NCBI GenBank assembly: GCA_028736075.1
Contig: CP117875.1
Span: 2,480,001-2,544,000, forward strand
DNA: 64,000 bases
DNA from: Chryseobacterium sp. KACC 21268
GTDB taxonomy: Bacteria > Bacteroidota > Bacteroidia > Flavobacteriales > Weeksellaceae
Direction: 5' to 3'
Shown: piece after piece, positions 17,881 to 26,469 of the stretch
How the letters are laid out: every line of letters starts with the position of its first letter
How positions within the stretch are numbered: the first letter of the stretch is position 1
The notes under the pieces: model-generated
The model's input: only the letters and a program-made list of their open reading frames with translations
Told to the model about the DNA's origin: nothing
Databases searched by the model: none
Made by a program: the position numbers and the translations under genes

Positions 17881-19350
17881 ATGAGCAAACTAAAATCTAT
17901 AATAAATCTATGTTTAATTTTACTGTTCGCGCTTTCCTGCAGCGATAATGCGGAACGCACTTTTAAAGATAAAAACTCTCCGAAGAGTACATCGGCTGAC
18001 CTTAGGAACTTGGGCGATGAGCAGTGGCATCTCGGAAACTATCAGGAAGCACTCCACTATTTTACCAAGGCTTATCAAAAAGTAAAAGCATCTGGTGATG
18101 AAGCTGAAACAGCAACCTTGCTCAACAATCTTGGACTGGTGCATTGGCGTCTCGAAAATAACACTGCCGCTATGGAATGCTACACCGAAGCCGCTGCATT
18201 GGCAGAAAAAACGGGAATGAAAAGACTATTGGGACTCACGCATACCAACCGTGCGATCATCTTAAAAGAGCAACGAAACTTCAATGAAGCATTTGTTCAA
18301 AATAATGAAGCCATCAGGCTTTTCAAAGACATTGATAAACCTAGGGATCTGGCCATTGCATACAACAATCAAGGTCAGATCTACCGCTACTCGAAGGATT
18401 ATGTTCAGGCCTTGAAATTCTACCTTTTATCATTAGACGAGTGTGAGAAAATAAACTACACAGAAGGTATGGCAACGGCCTATCAGAATATAAGCACCAT
18501 CTATGCTAAGCAAGGTCATCAAGCGGAAGCACTGGATGCAGCTCGCAAATGTCTGAAAATGAGTTACTCCATCAAAAGTAAAGTGCGTGTGAGTGAGGGA
18601 TTGTATGAGCTTTCCCACACTTTTGACCTTTTTAAGGTTAAAGATTCTGCGTTGTACTATTACAAGAAACATTATGAGGTAGAAAAAAGTCTGATGAAAG
18701 CGAATCAAAGTAAAATATTGTCGCAGTTTCAGGCCAATCTTGGCATCGAGGTCAAAAATCTTCGCATCAAAAATCTACAAAATGAACAGAGGATTGCCAA
18801 TGACCGATTTATGTTCGTTGGTGCTTGCGTTCTGATTGCTTTGCTGATCTCTGCATTTTTTATCTACCGCTATCTTTCGGTCATCAAATTCAGAAAAAAA
18901 CAATTGGAATTGGAACTTGAAAATTCTAAACAACTGATCCAAAGCAAGGAAGAAGATCTTAAAACCTACATCATCGACCTTACGGACAAAAACAATATCA
19001 TCAGCAAACTGCAAAAGCCTGAAAAAGAACCAATCGATATTGATTATGAAGTCAGCGAACTTCTAGAACAAAAAATATTTACAGATGATGGTTGGGATAA
19101 ATTTAAAAAACGATTTGCAGAAATATATCCGGATTTCTTCATTAAAATTAGACAAAGTGCAATCGCTGTCACGGAGGCTGAGGTAAGGATCTTGGTTCTA
19201 ATGACATTAAAATTGAACGGTAATGAAATGGCAAACATCCTTGGCATTTCTCCGCAAAGTGTGAGAGCCTGTAAGATGAGGTTGAAGAAGAAATTGCAGG
19301 TCAACAACTATGATTCTGTGGAAACTTATCTACAATCTATTTTTGCTTGA
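17881..19350 (+). CDS. Membrane-anchored TPR sensor with C-terminal LuxR-type HTH
   Basis: From the ATG at 17881 the product has 489 residues. A lipoprotein-like signal (LLFALSCSDN, near residues 13-22) is followed by at least five tetratricopeptide repeats (about residues 40-280), one transmembrane helix (FVGACVLIALLISAFFIYRY near residue 312), a coiled coil and a C-terminal helix-turn-helix (GNEMANILGISPQSVRACK near residue 450). The layout suggests envelope TPRs signalling to a cytoplasmic DNA-binding domain, a design common in Bacteroidota. I reject the upstream in-frame start at 17836 because it lies in the terminator. Target unknown. Confidence 0.82.
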   Translation: MSKLKSIINLCLILLFALSCSDNAERTFKDKNSPKSTSADLRNLGDEQWHLGNYQEALHYFTKAYQKVKASGDEAETATLLNNLGLVHWRLENNTAAMECYTEAAALAEKTGMKRLLGLTHTNRAIILKEQRNFNEAFVQNNEAIRLFKDIDKPRDLAIAYNNQGQIYRYSKDYVQALKFYLLSLDECEKINYTEGMATAYQNISTIYAKQGHQAEALDAARKCLKMSYSIKSKVRVSEGLYELSHTFDLFKVKDSALYYYKKHYEVEKSLMKANQSKILSQFQANLGIEVKNLRIKNLQNEQRIANDRFMFVGACVLIALLISAFFIYRYLSVIKFRKKQLELELENSKQLIQSKEEDLKTYIIDLTDKNNIISKLQKPEKEPIDIDYEVSELLEQKIFTDDGWDKFKKRFAEIYPDFFIKIRQSAIAVTEAEVRILVLMTLKLNGNEMANILGISPQSVRACKMRLKKKLQVNNYDSVETYLQSIFA

Positions 19351-19414
19351 TGAAATTGATAGTTTAAAAATCTTTATTAAATAAATCATAGAGACTGTTG
19401 ATAATAAATCTACT

Positions 19415-19996
19415 TTATCCATTGACCACACGTTCTTGTTTTAGTTTGTCCAATTCTAGTTTAAAGCATCCTAAAATAAATTCGGTGTAATACAATTGGG
19501 CATTCACGGCTTTTGTTCGGGAATGCAGATCCAATCTTTCGGACAAGATCACGGTTCCTTTGTAGGAGATGGAAAAATAAGCGTAAAGTTTCTTATTGGA
19601 TTCTTCCACTGGCGCCGCATAACCTGTGACGGCTATGGACCAATCTGTTTTATACAACTTTGCCACGTTCAATGCCATAGTATCTGCAACAAGGGAAGAT
19701 ACACTGTTGGTGTTCTCTGCCTCACTTGGATCCACCTCCAGAAGGCTAACTTTCTCGTCCTGGCTGTAAACGGTCATTCCGCCGACAAAAAACCTGGAAG
19801 CGTCTTTCATCTGTGAAAATGAAAACTGCAGAAAGCCAGAAGTCACACTCTCGGCAATGGATATAGTTTCATCATATTGCAGCATTCGGCTTCCAATATA
19901 ATTGAGTAAATTTTTCAATTCAACAATAAAAAAAATAAGTGATCTTACCGAAAGTTCATCAGAACTAACACCGATTTGCGATGATTTTAGAATCAT
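19415..19996 (-). CDS. CinA C-terminal-domain (PncC-like) nicotinamide nucleotide amidase homologue
   Basis: The core resembles stand-alone CinA_C proteins, which deamidate NMN. Visible are SIAESVTSGFLQ (the family usually has AESxTGG), FFVGGMTVYSQDEK and SIAVTGYAAPVEE. The change from TGG to TSG in the first loop could affect activity. The start is unclear: the ATG at 19996 is chosen, but an upstream ATG at 20059 or an internal start near ELKNLLNYIGS would also work. It converges with the TPR/HTH regulator and sits at the edge of a stress-signalling block. Confidence 0.75.
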   Translation of the reverse strand: MILKSSQIGVSSDELSVRSLIFFIVELKNLLNYIGSRMLQYDETISIAESVTSGFLQFSFSQMKDASRFFVGGMTVYSQDEKVSLLEVDPSEAENTNSVSSLVADTMALNVAKLYKTDWSIAVTGYAAPVEESNKKLYAYFSISYKGTVILSERLDLHSRTKAVNAQLYYTEFILGCFKLELDKLKQERVVNG

Positions 19997-20243
19997 AAAT
20001 AATGGATCTTTTTTAAAGCCACACCGTACTTTTGTACTGTAGCTAAACGAAATTAGCAAAACAAAGACCCTTTTCTTATGACCTCAATCATTTTCATCAA
20101 AAAATTAAATTTTATCTGCTTAATAATGAAGTTTGACATCTGTATCCGGCCAGACATTAATCAAAAACAAACAACCAATTTCTGTTTCAAATTTCTAGAG
20201 GTATGATATTTGGTAAATTTTGAACAACTTAAAAAGTAGAACA

Positions 20244-20444
20244 ATGTTGAAAAAAGGAGATCACGTGAAATGGAAATTCCAGTTTGGAGAAACACATGGA
20301 ATCATCACAAATATTCATACCAAGGATTTTGTCTTTATGAACAGGCAAAGAAGAGCAAGCGAGGAAAATCCGCAGTATGAGGTGATGAGTGAAAAGACCG
20401 GCAAAACAGCTGTTCATAAATCATCTGCCTTGAAAAAGATATGA
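20244..20444 (+). CDS. DUF2945 (hypervirulence-associated TUDOR-like) small protein
   Basis: The 66-residue product starts at the ATG at 20244, with a lysine-rich KKGDHVKWKF opening and a small beta-barrel pattern GETHGIITNIHTKDF, then YEVMSEKTGKTAVHKSSAL. This matches the DUF2945/HVA1 TUDOR family, whose molecular role is not established. I prefer the ATG over a TTG eight codons upstream. The downstream neighbour is a convergent response regulator. Confidence 0.8.
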   Translation: MLKKGDHVKWKFQFGETHGIITNIHTKDFVFMNRQRRASEENPQYEVMSEKTGKTAVHKSSALKKI

Positions 20445-20465
20445 TTAGATGACTTCTGAGGAATT

Positions 20466-20828
20466 TTAGGTTAGTAAATTAGCAACTTTTTCCTCAAGTT
20501 CATTCAGATCAAATGGCTTTGAGAGGTATGCATCTGCATTAGCTCTGGCGGACAATTGTTCGATATCATTGTTAGCAGTAATAATCATTACCGGAATCTC
20601 ATTGTAAATCTCCTGGCTTTTTAATAAGCGGGTGGCTTCTATACCGCCAATGACAGGAATGCTAATATCCATCATAATTAAATCTGGCTTAAAAAGGCTG
20701 ACTTTGGAAATAATATCATCTGCTGTTTCGGCAATCTCAACTTGATATCCCAAATCTTTAAAAATAATCGAAACCACTTCCAGCGTGGCAATATCATCAT
20801 CAAAGATTAAAATTTTCTTATTACTCAT
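20466..20828 (-). CDS. Single-domain response regulator (CheY-like)
   Basis: This 120-residue receiver domain has no output domain. The acidic pocket is FDDD near residue 9, the phospho-acceptor is Asp54 in LIMMDISIP, and the Thr and Lys switch residues are in MIITAN and YLSKPFDL. The ATG at 20828 matches the domain start; a start six codons upstream is also open. An FNR-like palindrome lies about 60 nt upstream. It is an orphan and could take phosphate from any of the kinases at 24-31 kb. Confidence 0.9.
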   Translation of the reverse strand: MSNKKILIFDDDIATLEVVSIIFKDLGYQVEIAETADDIISKVSLFKPDLIMMDISIPVIGGIEATRLLKSQEIYNEIPVMIITANNDIEQLSARANADAYLSKPFDLNELEEKVANLLT

Positions 20829-20887
20829 TAAACCTAATTTTGTCAAGTCTCAGGCACAAAAGTAAAAAACATTGCTTTCTATTAATA

Positions 20888-20899
20888 TGATTTGGATCA
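20888..20899. promoter_or_regulatory. FNR-like binding palindrome
   Basis: TGATTTGGATCA has the TGAT-N4-ATCA half-sites typical of Crp/Fnr-family operators. It lies between the response regulator (minus) and the Crp/Fnr gene (plus). A close copy with one half-site change occurs at 22485-22496, near the second Crp/Fnr gene. Confidence 0.5.
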
Positions 20900-20925
20900 C
20901 ATCAGTCCGATCATCAAAAATTGAA

Positions 20926-20954
20926 ATTATTAACTTTAGAAATGAGTTAATAAT
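20926..20954. repeat. Perfect inverted repeat, possible operator
   Basis: ATTATTAACT at 20926-20935 is exactly complementary to AGTTAATAAT at 20945-20954 around a 9-nt spacer. There is no following T-run, so it is more likely a protein-binding site than a terminator. Confidence 0.45.
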
Positions 20955-21012
20955 AAGCGTTTGTTATTTTACGATGGAGCGTTGCAAATAATACATAATT
21001 TATCTTATCATA

Positions 21013-21096
21013 ATGAAAAATAATATGTTGCGATCCATTACGATATTATTTTGTCTTTTGCCGGCCTGTCTCAATTCGTATTATTTTTCGGCATAA
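21013..21096 (+). CDS. Possible 27-residue lipopeptide
   Basis: A short frame encodes a basic start, a hydrophobic stretch and a lipobox-like LLPAC (ITILFCLLPACLNSYYFSA at the end). It could be a tiny lipoprotein ahead of the Crp/Fnr gene. The frame is short and AT-rich, so chance is a real alternative. Confidence 0.25.
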   Translation: MKNNMLRSITILFCLLPACLNSYYFSA

Positions 21097-21142
21097 AAAT
21101 TAGTTGTTCTAAATTTAATTAAATAAACAATTGTATTTAAAT

Positions 21143-21739
21143 ATGCTGATACCAGAATTACTACTTAAGGACTATGGAGCTACCGTTGAACATTACAAAC
21201 AGGGCGATGTCATTTTCAGTGAAAACGAGACACCCAAAAATTATTACCAGATTATCTCTGGAGGCGTCAAATTAAACCATTATAACGAAGAAGGAAAAGA
21301 ACTCATCTTTGCGATTCTAAACGAAGGATTGAGTGTCTGTGAAATGCTGTTGTTTATAGATCACACTTTTCCCGTCAATGCTGTAGTGTTTGACCACGCG
21401 ACTGTACTTAGGTTGTCTAAGTCCAAATTCATTAAGATGCTGGACGATCATCCAAAAATATCAAGGGAAATCAATAATTTTCTGGCCGAGCGCTTGTACC
21501 AAAAATACATTATGCTTGAGAATAATTCTTCTCTCCACGCCAATGTCAGAATAAAAGGCGTACTGGATTATCACAAAAGTTTCAGCCCGGACCAGAGCCA
21601 ATTTTCATTTCAAGTTCCTTTGACACGTCAGCAGATTGCTGCAATGACAGGTCTTAGAATAGAAACGGTGATCCGGAATATCAAGAAGTTTGAAAAGGAA
21701 GGTATTCTGAAGATTATTGGTGGGAAAATATATTATTGA
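21143..21739 (+). CDS. Crp/Fnr-family transcriptional regulator A
   Basis: This 198-residue regulator has a cyclic nucleotide-binding-like beta-roll (about residues 10-115) and a Crp-type winged HTH (PLTRQQIAAMTGLRIETVIR near residue 155). The phosphate-binding cassette is not canonical (SVCEMLLFIDHTFPVNAV lacks the GE...R-A pattern), and no N-terminal FNR cysteines are present. So the ligand is probably neither cAMP nor an Fe-S cluster. The ATG at 21143 is preferred over a TTG four codons upstream. It is convergent with a paralogue 7 nt away. Confidence 0.9.
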   Translation: MLIPELLLKDYGATVEHYKQGDVIFSENETPKNYYQIISGGVKLNHYNEEGKELIFAILNEGLSVCEMLLFIDHTFPVNAVVFDHATVLRLSKSKFIKMLDDHPKISREINNFLAERLYQKYIMLENNSSLHANVRIKGVLDYHKSFSPDQSQFSFQVPLTRQQIAAMTGLRIETVIRNIKKFEKEGILKIIGGKIYY

Positions 21740-21746
21740 TGCTTTA

Positions 21747-22343
21747 TTAATAAAAGATTTTTCTATTGACTATTTTGACCACATTCTCTCTTTCCATAGA
21801 TTTCAAGGTTCTGATTGTGGTCTCCACTCTCATCCCTGTCAGGCTGGCCATTTGTTGTCTGGTTAAAGGAACCTGAAACGAAAATGCAGAGATGTCCGTC
21901 TGGAGGCCTTTGAGATGATCCATCAAAACCCTGAGTTTCGTTGCAGGATCTTTGATAGACAGAATCTGCCTCATTACGAATTTCAAAAACATAGATTCCG
22001 ACAAATTCTGAATCATATCCATTTTCAGTTCAGGATGATCATCCAAAATTTTAAAAAATTTGATTTTGGAGATTCTTAAAATTTTGCAGTCAGAAATTGC
22101 AACAGCATTTGCAGGATATTTCTTTTTGATAAACAGAAGAAATTCGCCTACACTCTGCCCTTTTGTAACGATGTTTTGGATAGATTCTTTTCCATCCTCG
22201 TCATAATTATTAAGCTTTACATTACCCTCAATAATCTGATAATAATAGTTGGGCTCACTACCTTCGGAAAAAATAATATCTCCAGCATCATACGTCTTTA
22301 CCCTGCCAATTCCTGCTTTCGCAATTAACTCTTCAATAGCCAT
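21747..22343 (-). CDS. Crp/Fnr-family transcriptional regulator B
   Basis: This is the same length (198 residues) and architecture as the opposing regulator A, with beta-roll motif SVGEFLLFIKKKYPANAV near residue 65 and HTH PLTRQQMASLTGMRVETTIR near residue 155. Here the cassette keeps Gly-Glu but still lacks the Arg of cAMP binders. The two genes are tail to tail and look like diverged duplicates, so they may compete for or share sites such as the two FNR-like palindromes nearby. Confidence 0.9.
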   Translation of the reverse strand: MAIEELIAKAGIGRVKTYDAGDIIFSEGSEPNYYYQIIEGNVKLNNYDEDGKESIQNIVTKGQSVGEFLLFIKKKYPANAVAISDCKILRISKIKFFKILDDHPELKMDMIQNLSESMFLKFVMRQILSIKDPATKLRVLMDHLKGLQTDISAFSFQVPLTRQQMASLTGMRVETTIRTLKSMERENVVKIVNRKIFY

Positions 22344-22484
22344 CGAACTTTCCTTACTTAAAAATTACAGTTTATTGATGAATCGGATAGTTTGGGAAGA
22401 GAAATCAGTGGTATTAAGAGAGTAGAAATCGAGCATAGTTTAAATTTTCAATTCAAAAATAAACAGAACTTAGAATGAATATTA

Positions 22485-22496
22485 TGATTAGGGTCA
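22485..22496. promoter_or_regulatory. Second FNR-like palindrome
   Basis: TGATTAGGGTCA, within TTATGATTAGGGTCATATTA, differs from the site at 20888-20899 only at three inner positions. It lies between regulator B (minus) and the DUF421 gene (plus), about 95 nt before the latter's sigma-54-like element. Confidence 0.45.
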
Positions 22497-22578
22497 TATT
22501 ATAAACTGAAAAAAAATTTTAATACATTCTGGTTATATTTTATTTCATTCATTATGAGATTGTTTTTGCTGATAATGC

Positions 22579-22595
22579 TTGGCGGGAATTTTGTA
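22579..22595 (+). promoter_or_regulatory. Sigma-54-like promoter candidate before the DUF421 gene
   Basis: TTGGCGG-N5-TTGTA (22579-22595) resembles the -24/-12 pattern TGGCAC-N5-TTGCW, with three mismatches. It lies 25 nt before the ATG at 22620. The same spacing and the unusual TTGT ending recur at 31349-31365, which gives the call some weight. Confidence 0.35.
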
Positions 22596-22619
22596 TCAAA
22601 AAGAACTTAATATGATACT

Positions 22620-23306
22620 ATGAATTGGGACTGGAATAAGATTTTTATTGGTGACCTAGATTTCAGTTTTACGCTGGAAATTGTACTCCGCACGATTATT
22701 ATGTTCAGCATGGTTTTGCTGATCCTGCGCTTATCGGGTAAAAAAGGCGTCCGGCAGCTTTCACTTTTCGAAGTAGCGATTATCATAGCTCTCGGCTCAG
22801 CAGCGGGAGATCCAATGTTTGCTAAGGACACTCCAATTCTTCCGTCTGTCATTGTATTTGTTTCTATCATTGCGCTTTACCGAACGATTACCTACTTCGC
22901 TATGAAAAGTGAAAAATTCGAAGATATCATAGAAGGCGAACCATTGTATGTGATAGAAGATGGTAAATTCGTTTTAGGAATCAGAAAGGATCATACGTTT
23001 GCCAAGGATGAATTTTTTTCGGAAATGAGGCAGCAGTCTATTGAGCATGTGGGTCAGGTAAAAACTGCCATTTTGGAAACTACAGGCAATATCAGTTTTT
23101 ATTATTTTAAGGACGAGGAAGTTGTTTATGGGCTGCCAGTTCTACCAAAAGTTTACAAGAAAAAACACATTTCAATTCCAAAAAAAGATGTTTACGCCTG
23201 CAGTTACTGTGGTCAAACCGAAGAATTAGAATCGGGAAAGCAGGAATGCGCAAGATGTGGTCGCGATGAATGGGTTGCTGCAATCAATACTTTGAGACTA
23301 AGCTAA
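22620..23306 (+). CDS. DUF421 (YetF-like) membrane protein with C-terminal zinc ribbon
   Basis: This 228-residue protein has an N-terminal membrane region with about three helices (LRTIIMFSMVLLILRLSGKK near residue 24, and LPSVIVFVSIIALYRTITYF). The cytoplasmic DUF421 beta domain follows from about residue 100, with GEPLYVIEDGKF, FFSEMRQQSI and KTAILETTGNISFY. The final 45 residues add a zinc ribbon, CSYCGQ and CARCGRDEW, not usual in YetF. DUF421 function is unknown; it is often stress- or sporulation-linked. A sigma-54-like element and an FNR-like site lie upstream. Confidence 0.88.
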   Translation: MNWDWNKIFIGDLDFSFTLEIVLRTIIMFSMVLLILRLSGKKGVRQLSLFEVAIIIALGSAAGDPMFAKDTPILPSVIVFVSIIALYRTITYFAMKSEKFEDIIEGEPLYVIEDGKFVLGIRKDHTFAKDEFFSEMRQQSIEHVGQVKTAILETTGNISFYYFKDEEVVYGLPVLPKVYKKKHISIPKKDVYACSYCGQTEELESGKQECARCGRDEWVAAINTLRLS

Positions 23307-23370
23307 ATTTCAATATTGAAGATAATTTCGATAGAACTTTTTCTGATCAAAATTTATGGAGCTGCTTTTC

Positions 23371-23817
23371 TTATATCACGTTTAGGTTGAGTGTAATAAT
23401 GTCGGGAGATTTGTAATAATCGATATCTTCCTCTGCTAACTCAAAACTGAAAGCTGGAAAATGATTGGTTTTTAATGTATAAGTAATACTCTTGGACGTC
23501 AAGTATTCCTGAATTGTCATAATTAACTTCTGTATAATCCAGACATTCATTGATGCATTTTGATTGATGAAAAGATCAATGGATTTCCAAATTTTAGTAA
23601 ATGTCTGCTCTACGATTTCCTCCGCATATTCTTTAGATTTTACGGCTTTTACTGCCAGTCCATACAAGATGCAACTATATCTGGAATACATATATTCAAA
23701 TCCTGATTTACTTCTTTCTTTGATTAATAAATACAGCTCTGTGTCGGACATTATTGGAAAATTATTTTCAGCCACTGGTCTAATTACTTTTATTGTTGAT
23801 GTTTTATTGGAAATCAA
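23371..23817 (-). CDS. Sigma-70-like protein with region 2 only
   Basis: The 148-residue product has an ECF-type sigma region 2 (SDTELYLLIKERSKSGFEYM near residue 24, EYAEEIVEQTFTKIWKSI near residue 62). The expected region 4 HTH is absent; the last 50 residues (after IQEYLTSKS) look unrelated and end in LNLNVI. It may be a decayed ECF factor or a small -10-recognising or sigma-interfering protein. The gene is flanked by the DUF421 gene and a divergent histidine kinase. Confidence 0.7.
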   Translation of the reverse strand: MISNKTSTIKVIRPVAENNFPIMSDTELYLLIKERSKSGFEYMYSRYSCILYGLAVKAVKSKEYAEEIVEQTFTKIWKSIDLFINQNASMNVWIIQKLIMTIQEYLTSKSITYTLKTNHFPAFSFELAEEDIDYYKSPDIITLNLNVI

Positions 23818-24169
23818 CGGACTCTTTATATAAATGGATCAAATAATTATAAACAAATACTAATATCAAATTAATATCAATCAGTTAATAATAATGTATC
23901 CTTTCAATCATTTGTGTTAATTATTCATAAAATCATCAGTCAAATTCTTGTCTGCAAATTGTATGCTAAAAATAACAAGCGGGTAAATACAACTCTATAA
24001 ACATATTACGAAATCGAGAACAATGCAGATAGAACATCGATATTCAGGCACTTTTCCTTTTTTTTAATTATTATAGTTTCGGATAAAAAAATGTTAAGGT
24101 TAGGCAGTTAAATCATATATTTTAAATTAAGAATTTATTTATATTTACTTTTGCTTTTTTATTAGGAAT
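23818..24169. other. 352-bp divergent promoter region
   Basis: AT-rich spacer between the sigma-like gene (minus) and a histidine kinase (plus). It holds a TAnnTTTG element at 24146-24153. No convincing gene or strong hairpin is seen. Confidence 0.5.
24146..24153 (+). promoter_or_regulatory. Bacteroidota -7 element for the GAF-PAS kinase
   Basis: TACTTTTG matches TAnnTTTG 16 nt before the ATG at 24170, implying a very short leader. No clear -33 element was found. Confidence 0.4.
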
Positions 24170-26311
24170 ATGATCGAAAATACTTTTGGCAAAAACATCG
24201 TGCCTGAAAATGATGCAGAACGTCTCGATGCGCTGCACCGGTACAGGATTACGGATACACCTTCAGAAGATAGTTTTGATGGCCTGGCAAAGTTGGCGAC
24301 ACAAATCTTTGATGTTCCTATATCTCTTCTATCTTTGGTGGATGCAGAATCTGTTTTTTTCAAAGCCAATATTGGGATGGGAAAAGCTAGGGAAGCCAAC
24401 AGAGGCAAAAGTCTTTGTGCACTAGCCGTCCTGGATAAAGAAGTAACTGTCTTCGAAGATGCTTTAAAAGAGCCTTGTCTGATGGCAAATCCTAATGTGA
24501 CAGGAGACTTTGGATTGAGATTTTATGCAGGCGCACCACTCATCACACACGACGGTTTTCTGATAGGAACTTTATGCATCATAGACCAAAAGCCTCGCGA
24601 GTTTTCTGATTCTGATAGGCTTATCCTGGAAGGTCTTGCAAAAACAGCGATGGATCATATTGAATTGAGAAGATCTTCCCTTGACACGATTGATGAACTT
24701 CAGAAATCCAATCAGGATCTTGTAGAAACCCGGCAAAAGGTGGAAGAAGCGTTACAGAATCTTTCAGAATTCAATGTTGAGATGGAGGCTACCAATGAGC
24801 AACTGAGCATGGCAAATGAAGAATTGAACAGATCTTCAGAACTAACCACGATTTTAAATAATGATCTTCAAAAAAGTGAACTGAGATTACAATCTTTTAT
24901 CAGCAAAGCACCGGTAGCCTTTGGTATCCTGACTGGTCCCGATTTGATCATAGAAGTTGCGAACAATATGATCCTCCACATCTGGGGTAAAACAGAAGAA
25001 GTAATTGGACAACCAATCACAGAAGCACTCCCGGAACTGAAAGATCAACCGTATTTTTCTCTTCTGAATCAGGTTTTCAGTACGGGAAAAACCTATCTCG
25101 GTGACACTGCATTGGTAAAGCTGGAGACAGATGGGAATCTGCAGGATCATTATTTTGATTTTATCTATGAGCCATTAAAAAATGACAAAGATGAAACTAT
25201 TGCTATTATTGTCATCGCAAATGAAGTCACAGAGCGTATCAATAAAAGATTAGCCCTAGAAGATCTCAACCAGCAGCTTCAGATCGCGTTGCGTGCTGGG
25301 GAATTGGGTTCTTATAATCTTGATCTAATCAGCGGAAAAATAAGCTCTTCGGCACAATGCAAGGCTAATTATGGACTAAGCAACGAGCATCCATTTGATT
25401 TCGATGAATTAATGACCATCATACTACCAGAATACAGAGATACAATTAAAGAAAAAATTAATCAGTCGATAGAAAACCACACATCTTTTACAGCGGAATA
25501 TCTCGTACGCTGGCCAGATGAGTCGCTGCACTGGATCAGCGCCTCGGGACAGCCAAGCTTCAATGAGGAAGGTACTGCGACCAATATGATTGGCGTTACG
25601 GTGGACATTACGAAACGTAAAAATTACGAAACCCAGAAAGATGATTTCCTCGGGATTGCCAGCCACGAACTCAAAACTCCTATTACAAGTCTTAAGGCAA
25701 CACTCCAGCTCCTGCAAAGACTACGGGATAAACCAACGCACGAGATGGTACCAAGGCTAATCGACCAATCTGCGAACAGTCTCGAGAAACTCAACAAACT
25801 TGTGGATGATCTTCTGAATATCCACCGTGTTACTGGAGGACATCTGGAACTGTCAAAAGAATGGTTTACCGTATCAGAAATGCTGAATGTATGCTGTGAC
25901 CACGTCCGAATCGATGGAAAGCATGACCTTGTAGTCAAAGGTGATTTGAACGCCAAAATTTATGCAGATGAGCACCGCATTGATCAGGTGGTTGTTAATT
26001 TTGTGAATAACGCTGTAAAATACGCACCACACTCAAAAACAATCGAATTGATTGTGGAACAGTTATCAGATGCAGTAAAAGTAAGTGTTAAAGATTATGG
26101 AGAAGGAATAGATCCGCAAGTACAACCCTATATCTTTGACAGATATTACAGGGCAAGTCATAAGGGTAAAGGCTATTCTGGACTAGGTCTTGGCTTGTAC
26201 ATTTCCGCAGAAATAATAAGAAAACACGGTGGTGAAATAGGCGTAGAAAGTCAATTGGGAGGAGGAAGTAGTTTTTGGTTTACTATTCCTAATGAACCAA
26301 ATTATTTATAA
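24170..26311 (+). CDS. Soluble GAF-PAS-PAS hybrid sensor histidine kinase
   Basis: This 713-residue kinase has no membrane segment. In order: a GAF domain (about residues 25-165, opening with the typical ERLDALHRYRITDTP), a coiled coil (about 175-245), two PAS domains (about 245-355 and 365-485), HisKA with phospho-acceptor His near 499 (ASHELKTPITS), and HATPase_c with NFVNNAVKYAP and GLGLGLYISAEI. The GAF and PAS domains suggest a cytosolic small-molecule or redox signal. No receiver is attached. Orphan regulators are nearby at 20466 and 28003. Confidence 0.92.
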   Translation: MIENTFGKNIVPENDAERLDALHRYRITDTPSEDSFDGLAKLATQIFDVPISLLSLVDAESVFFKANIGMGKAREANRGKSLCALAVLDKEVTVFEDALKEPCLMANPNVTGDFGLRFYAGAPLITHDGFLIGTLCIIDQKPREFSDSDRLILEGLAKTAMDHIELRRSSLDTIDELQKSNQDLVETRQKVEEALQNLSEFNVEMEATNEQLSMANEELNRSSELTTILNNDLQKSELRLQSFISKAPVAFGILTGPDLIIEVANNMILHIWGKTEEVIGQPITEALPELKDQPYFSLLNQVFSTGKTYLGDTALVKLETDGNLQDHYFDFIYEPLKNDKDETIAIIVIANEVTERINKRLALEDLNQQLQIALRAGELGSYNLDLISGKISSSAQCKANYGLSNEHPFDFDELMTIILPEYRDTIKEKINQSIENHTSFTAEYLVRWPDESLHWISASGQPSFNEEGTATNMIGVTVDITKRKNYETQKDDFLGIASHELKTPITSLKATLQLLQRLRDKPTHEMVPRLIDQSANSLEKLNKLVDDLLNIHRVTGGHLELSKEWFTVSEMLNVCCDHVRIDGKHDLVVKGDLNAKIYADEHRIDQVVVNFVNNAVKYAPHSKTIELIVEQLSDAVKVSVKDYGEGIDPQVQPYIFDRYYRASHKGKGYSGLGLGLYISAEIIRKHGGEIGVESQLGGGSSFWFTIPNEPNYL

Positions 26312-26378
26312 ATTAAGAGAAAATAAAAAATTTAGGACATAATTAGTACAGGTTCAGAAAGAATAATATTTAGGGGCA

Positions 26379-26386
26379 TAATTTTG
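26379..26386 (+). promoter_or_regulatory. Bacteroidota -7 element for the LOV kinase
   Basis: TAATTTTG fits TAnnTTTG about 84 nt before the TTG start at 26470. The kinase and its response regulator would be transcribed together from here. Confidence 0.4.
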
Positions 26387-26469
26387 GTTTATTCTTTTTT
26401 CGAAAAGATCAAGTCGTGCAGTACTTAGTTACGTTACGATAATTAATATAGTATTTAAAACAGTCAACA

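Larger units (their letters stand above)
20829..21142. other. 314-bp regulatory gap between response regulator and Crp/Fnr gene
   Basis: AT-rich spacer between divergent genes. It holds an FNR-like palindrome (20888-20899), a perfect 10-bp inverted repeat (20926-20935 with 20945-20954) and one possible 27-codon frame at 21013-21096. No other gene is apparent. Confidence 0.6.
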
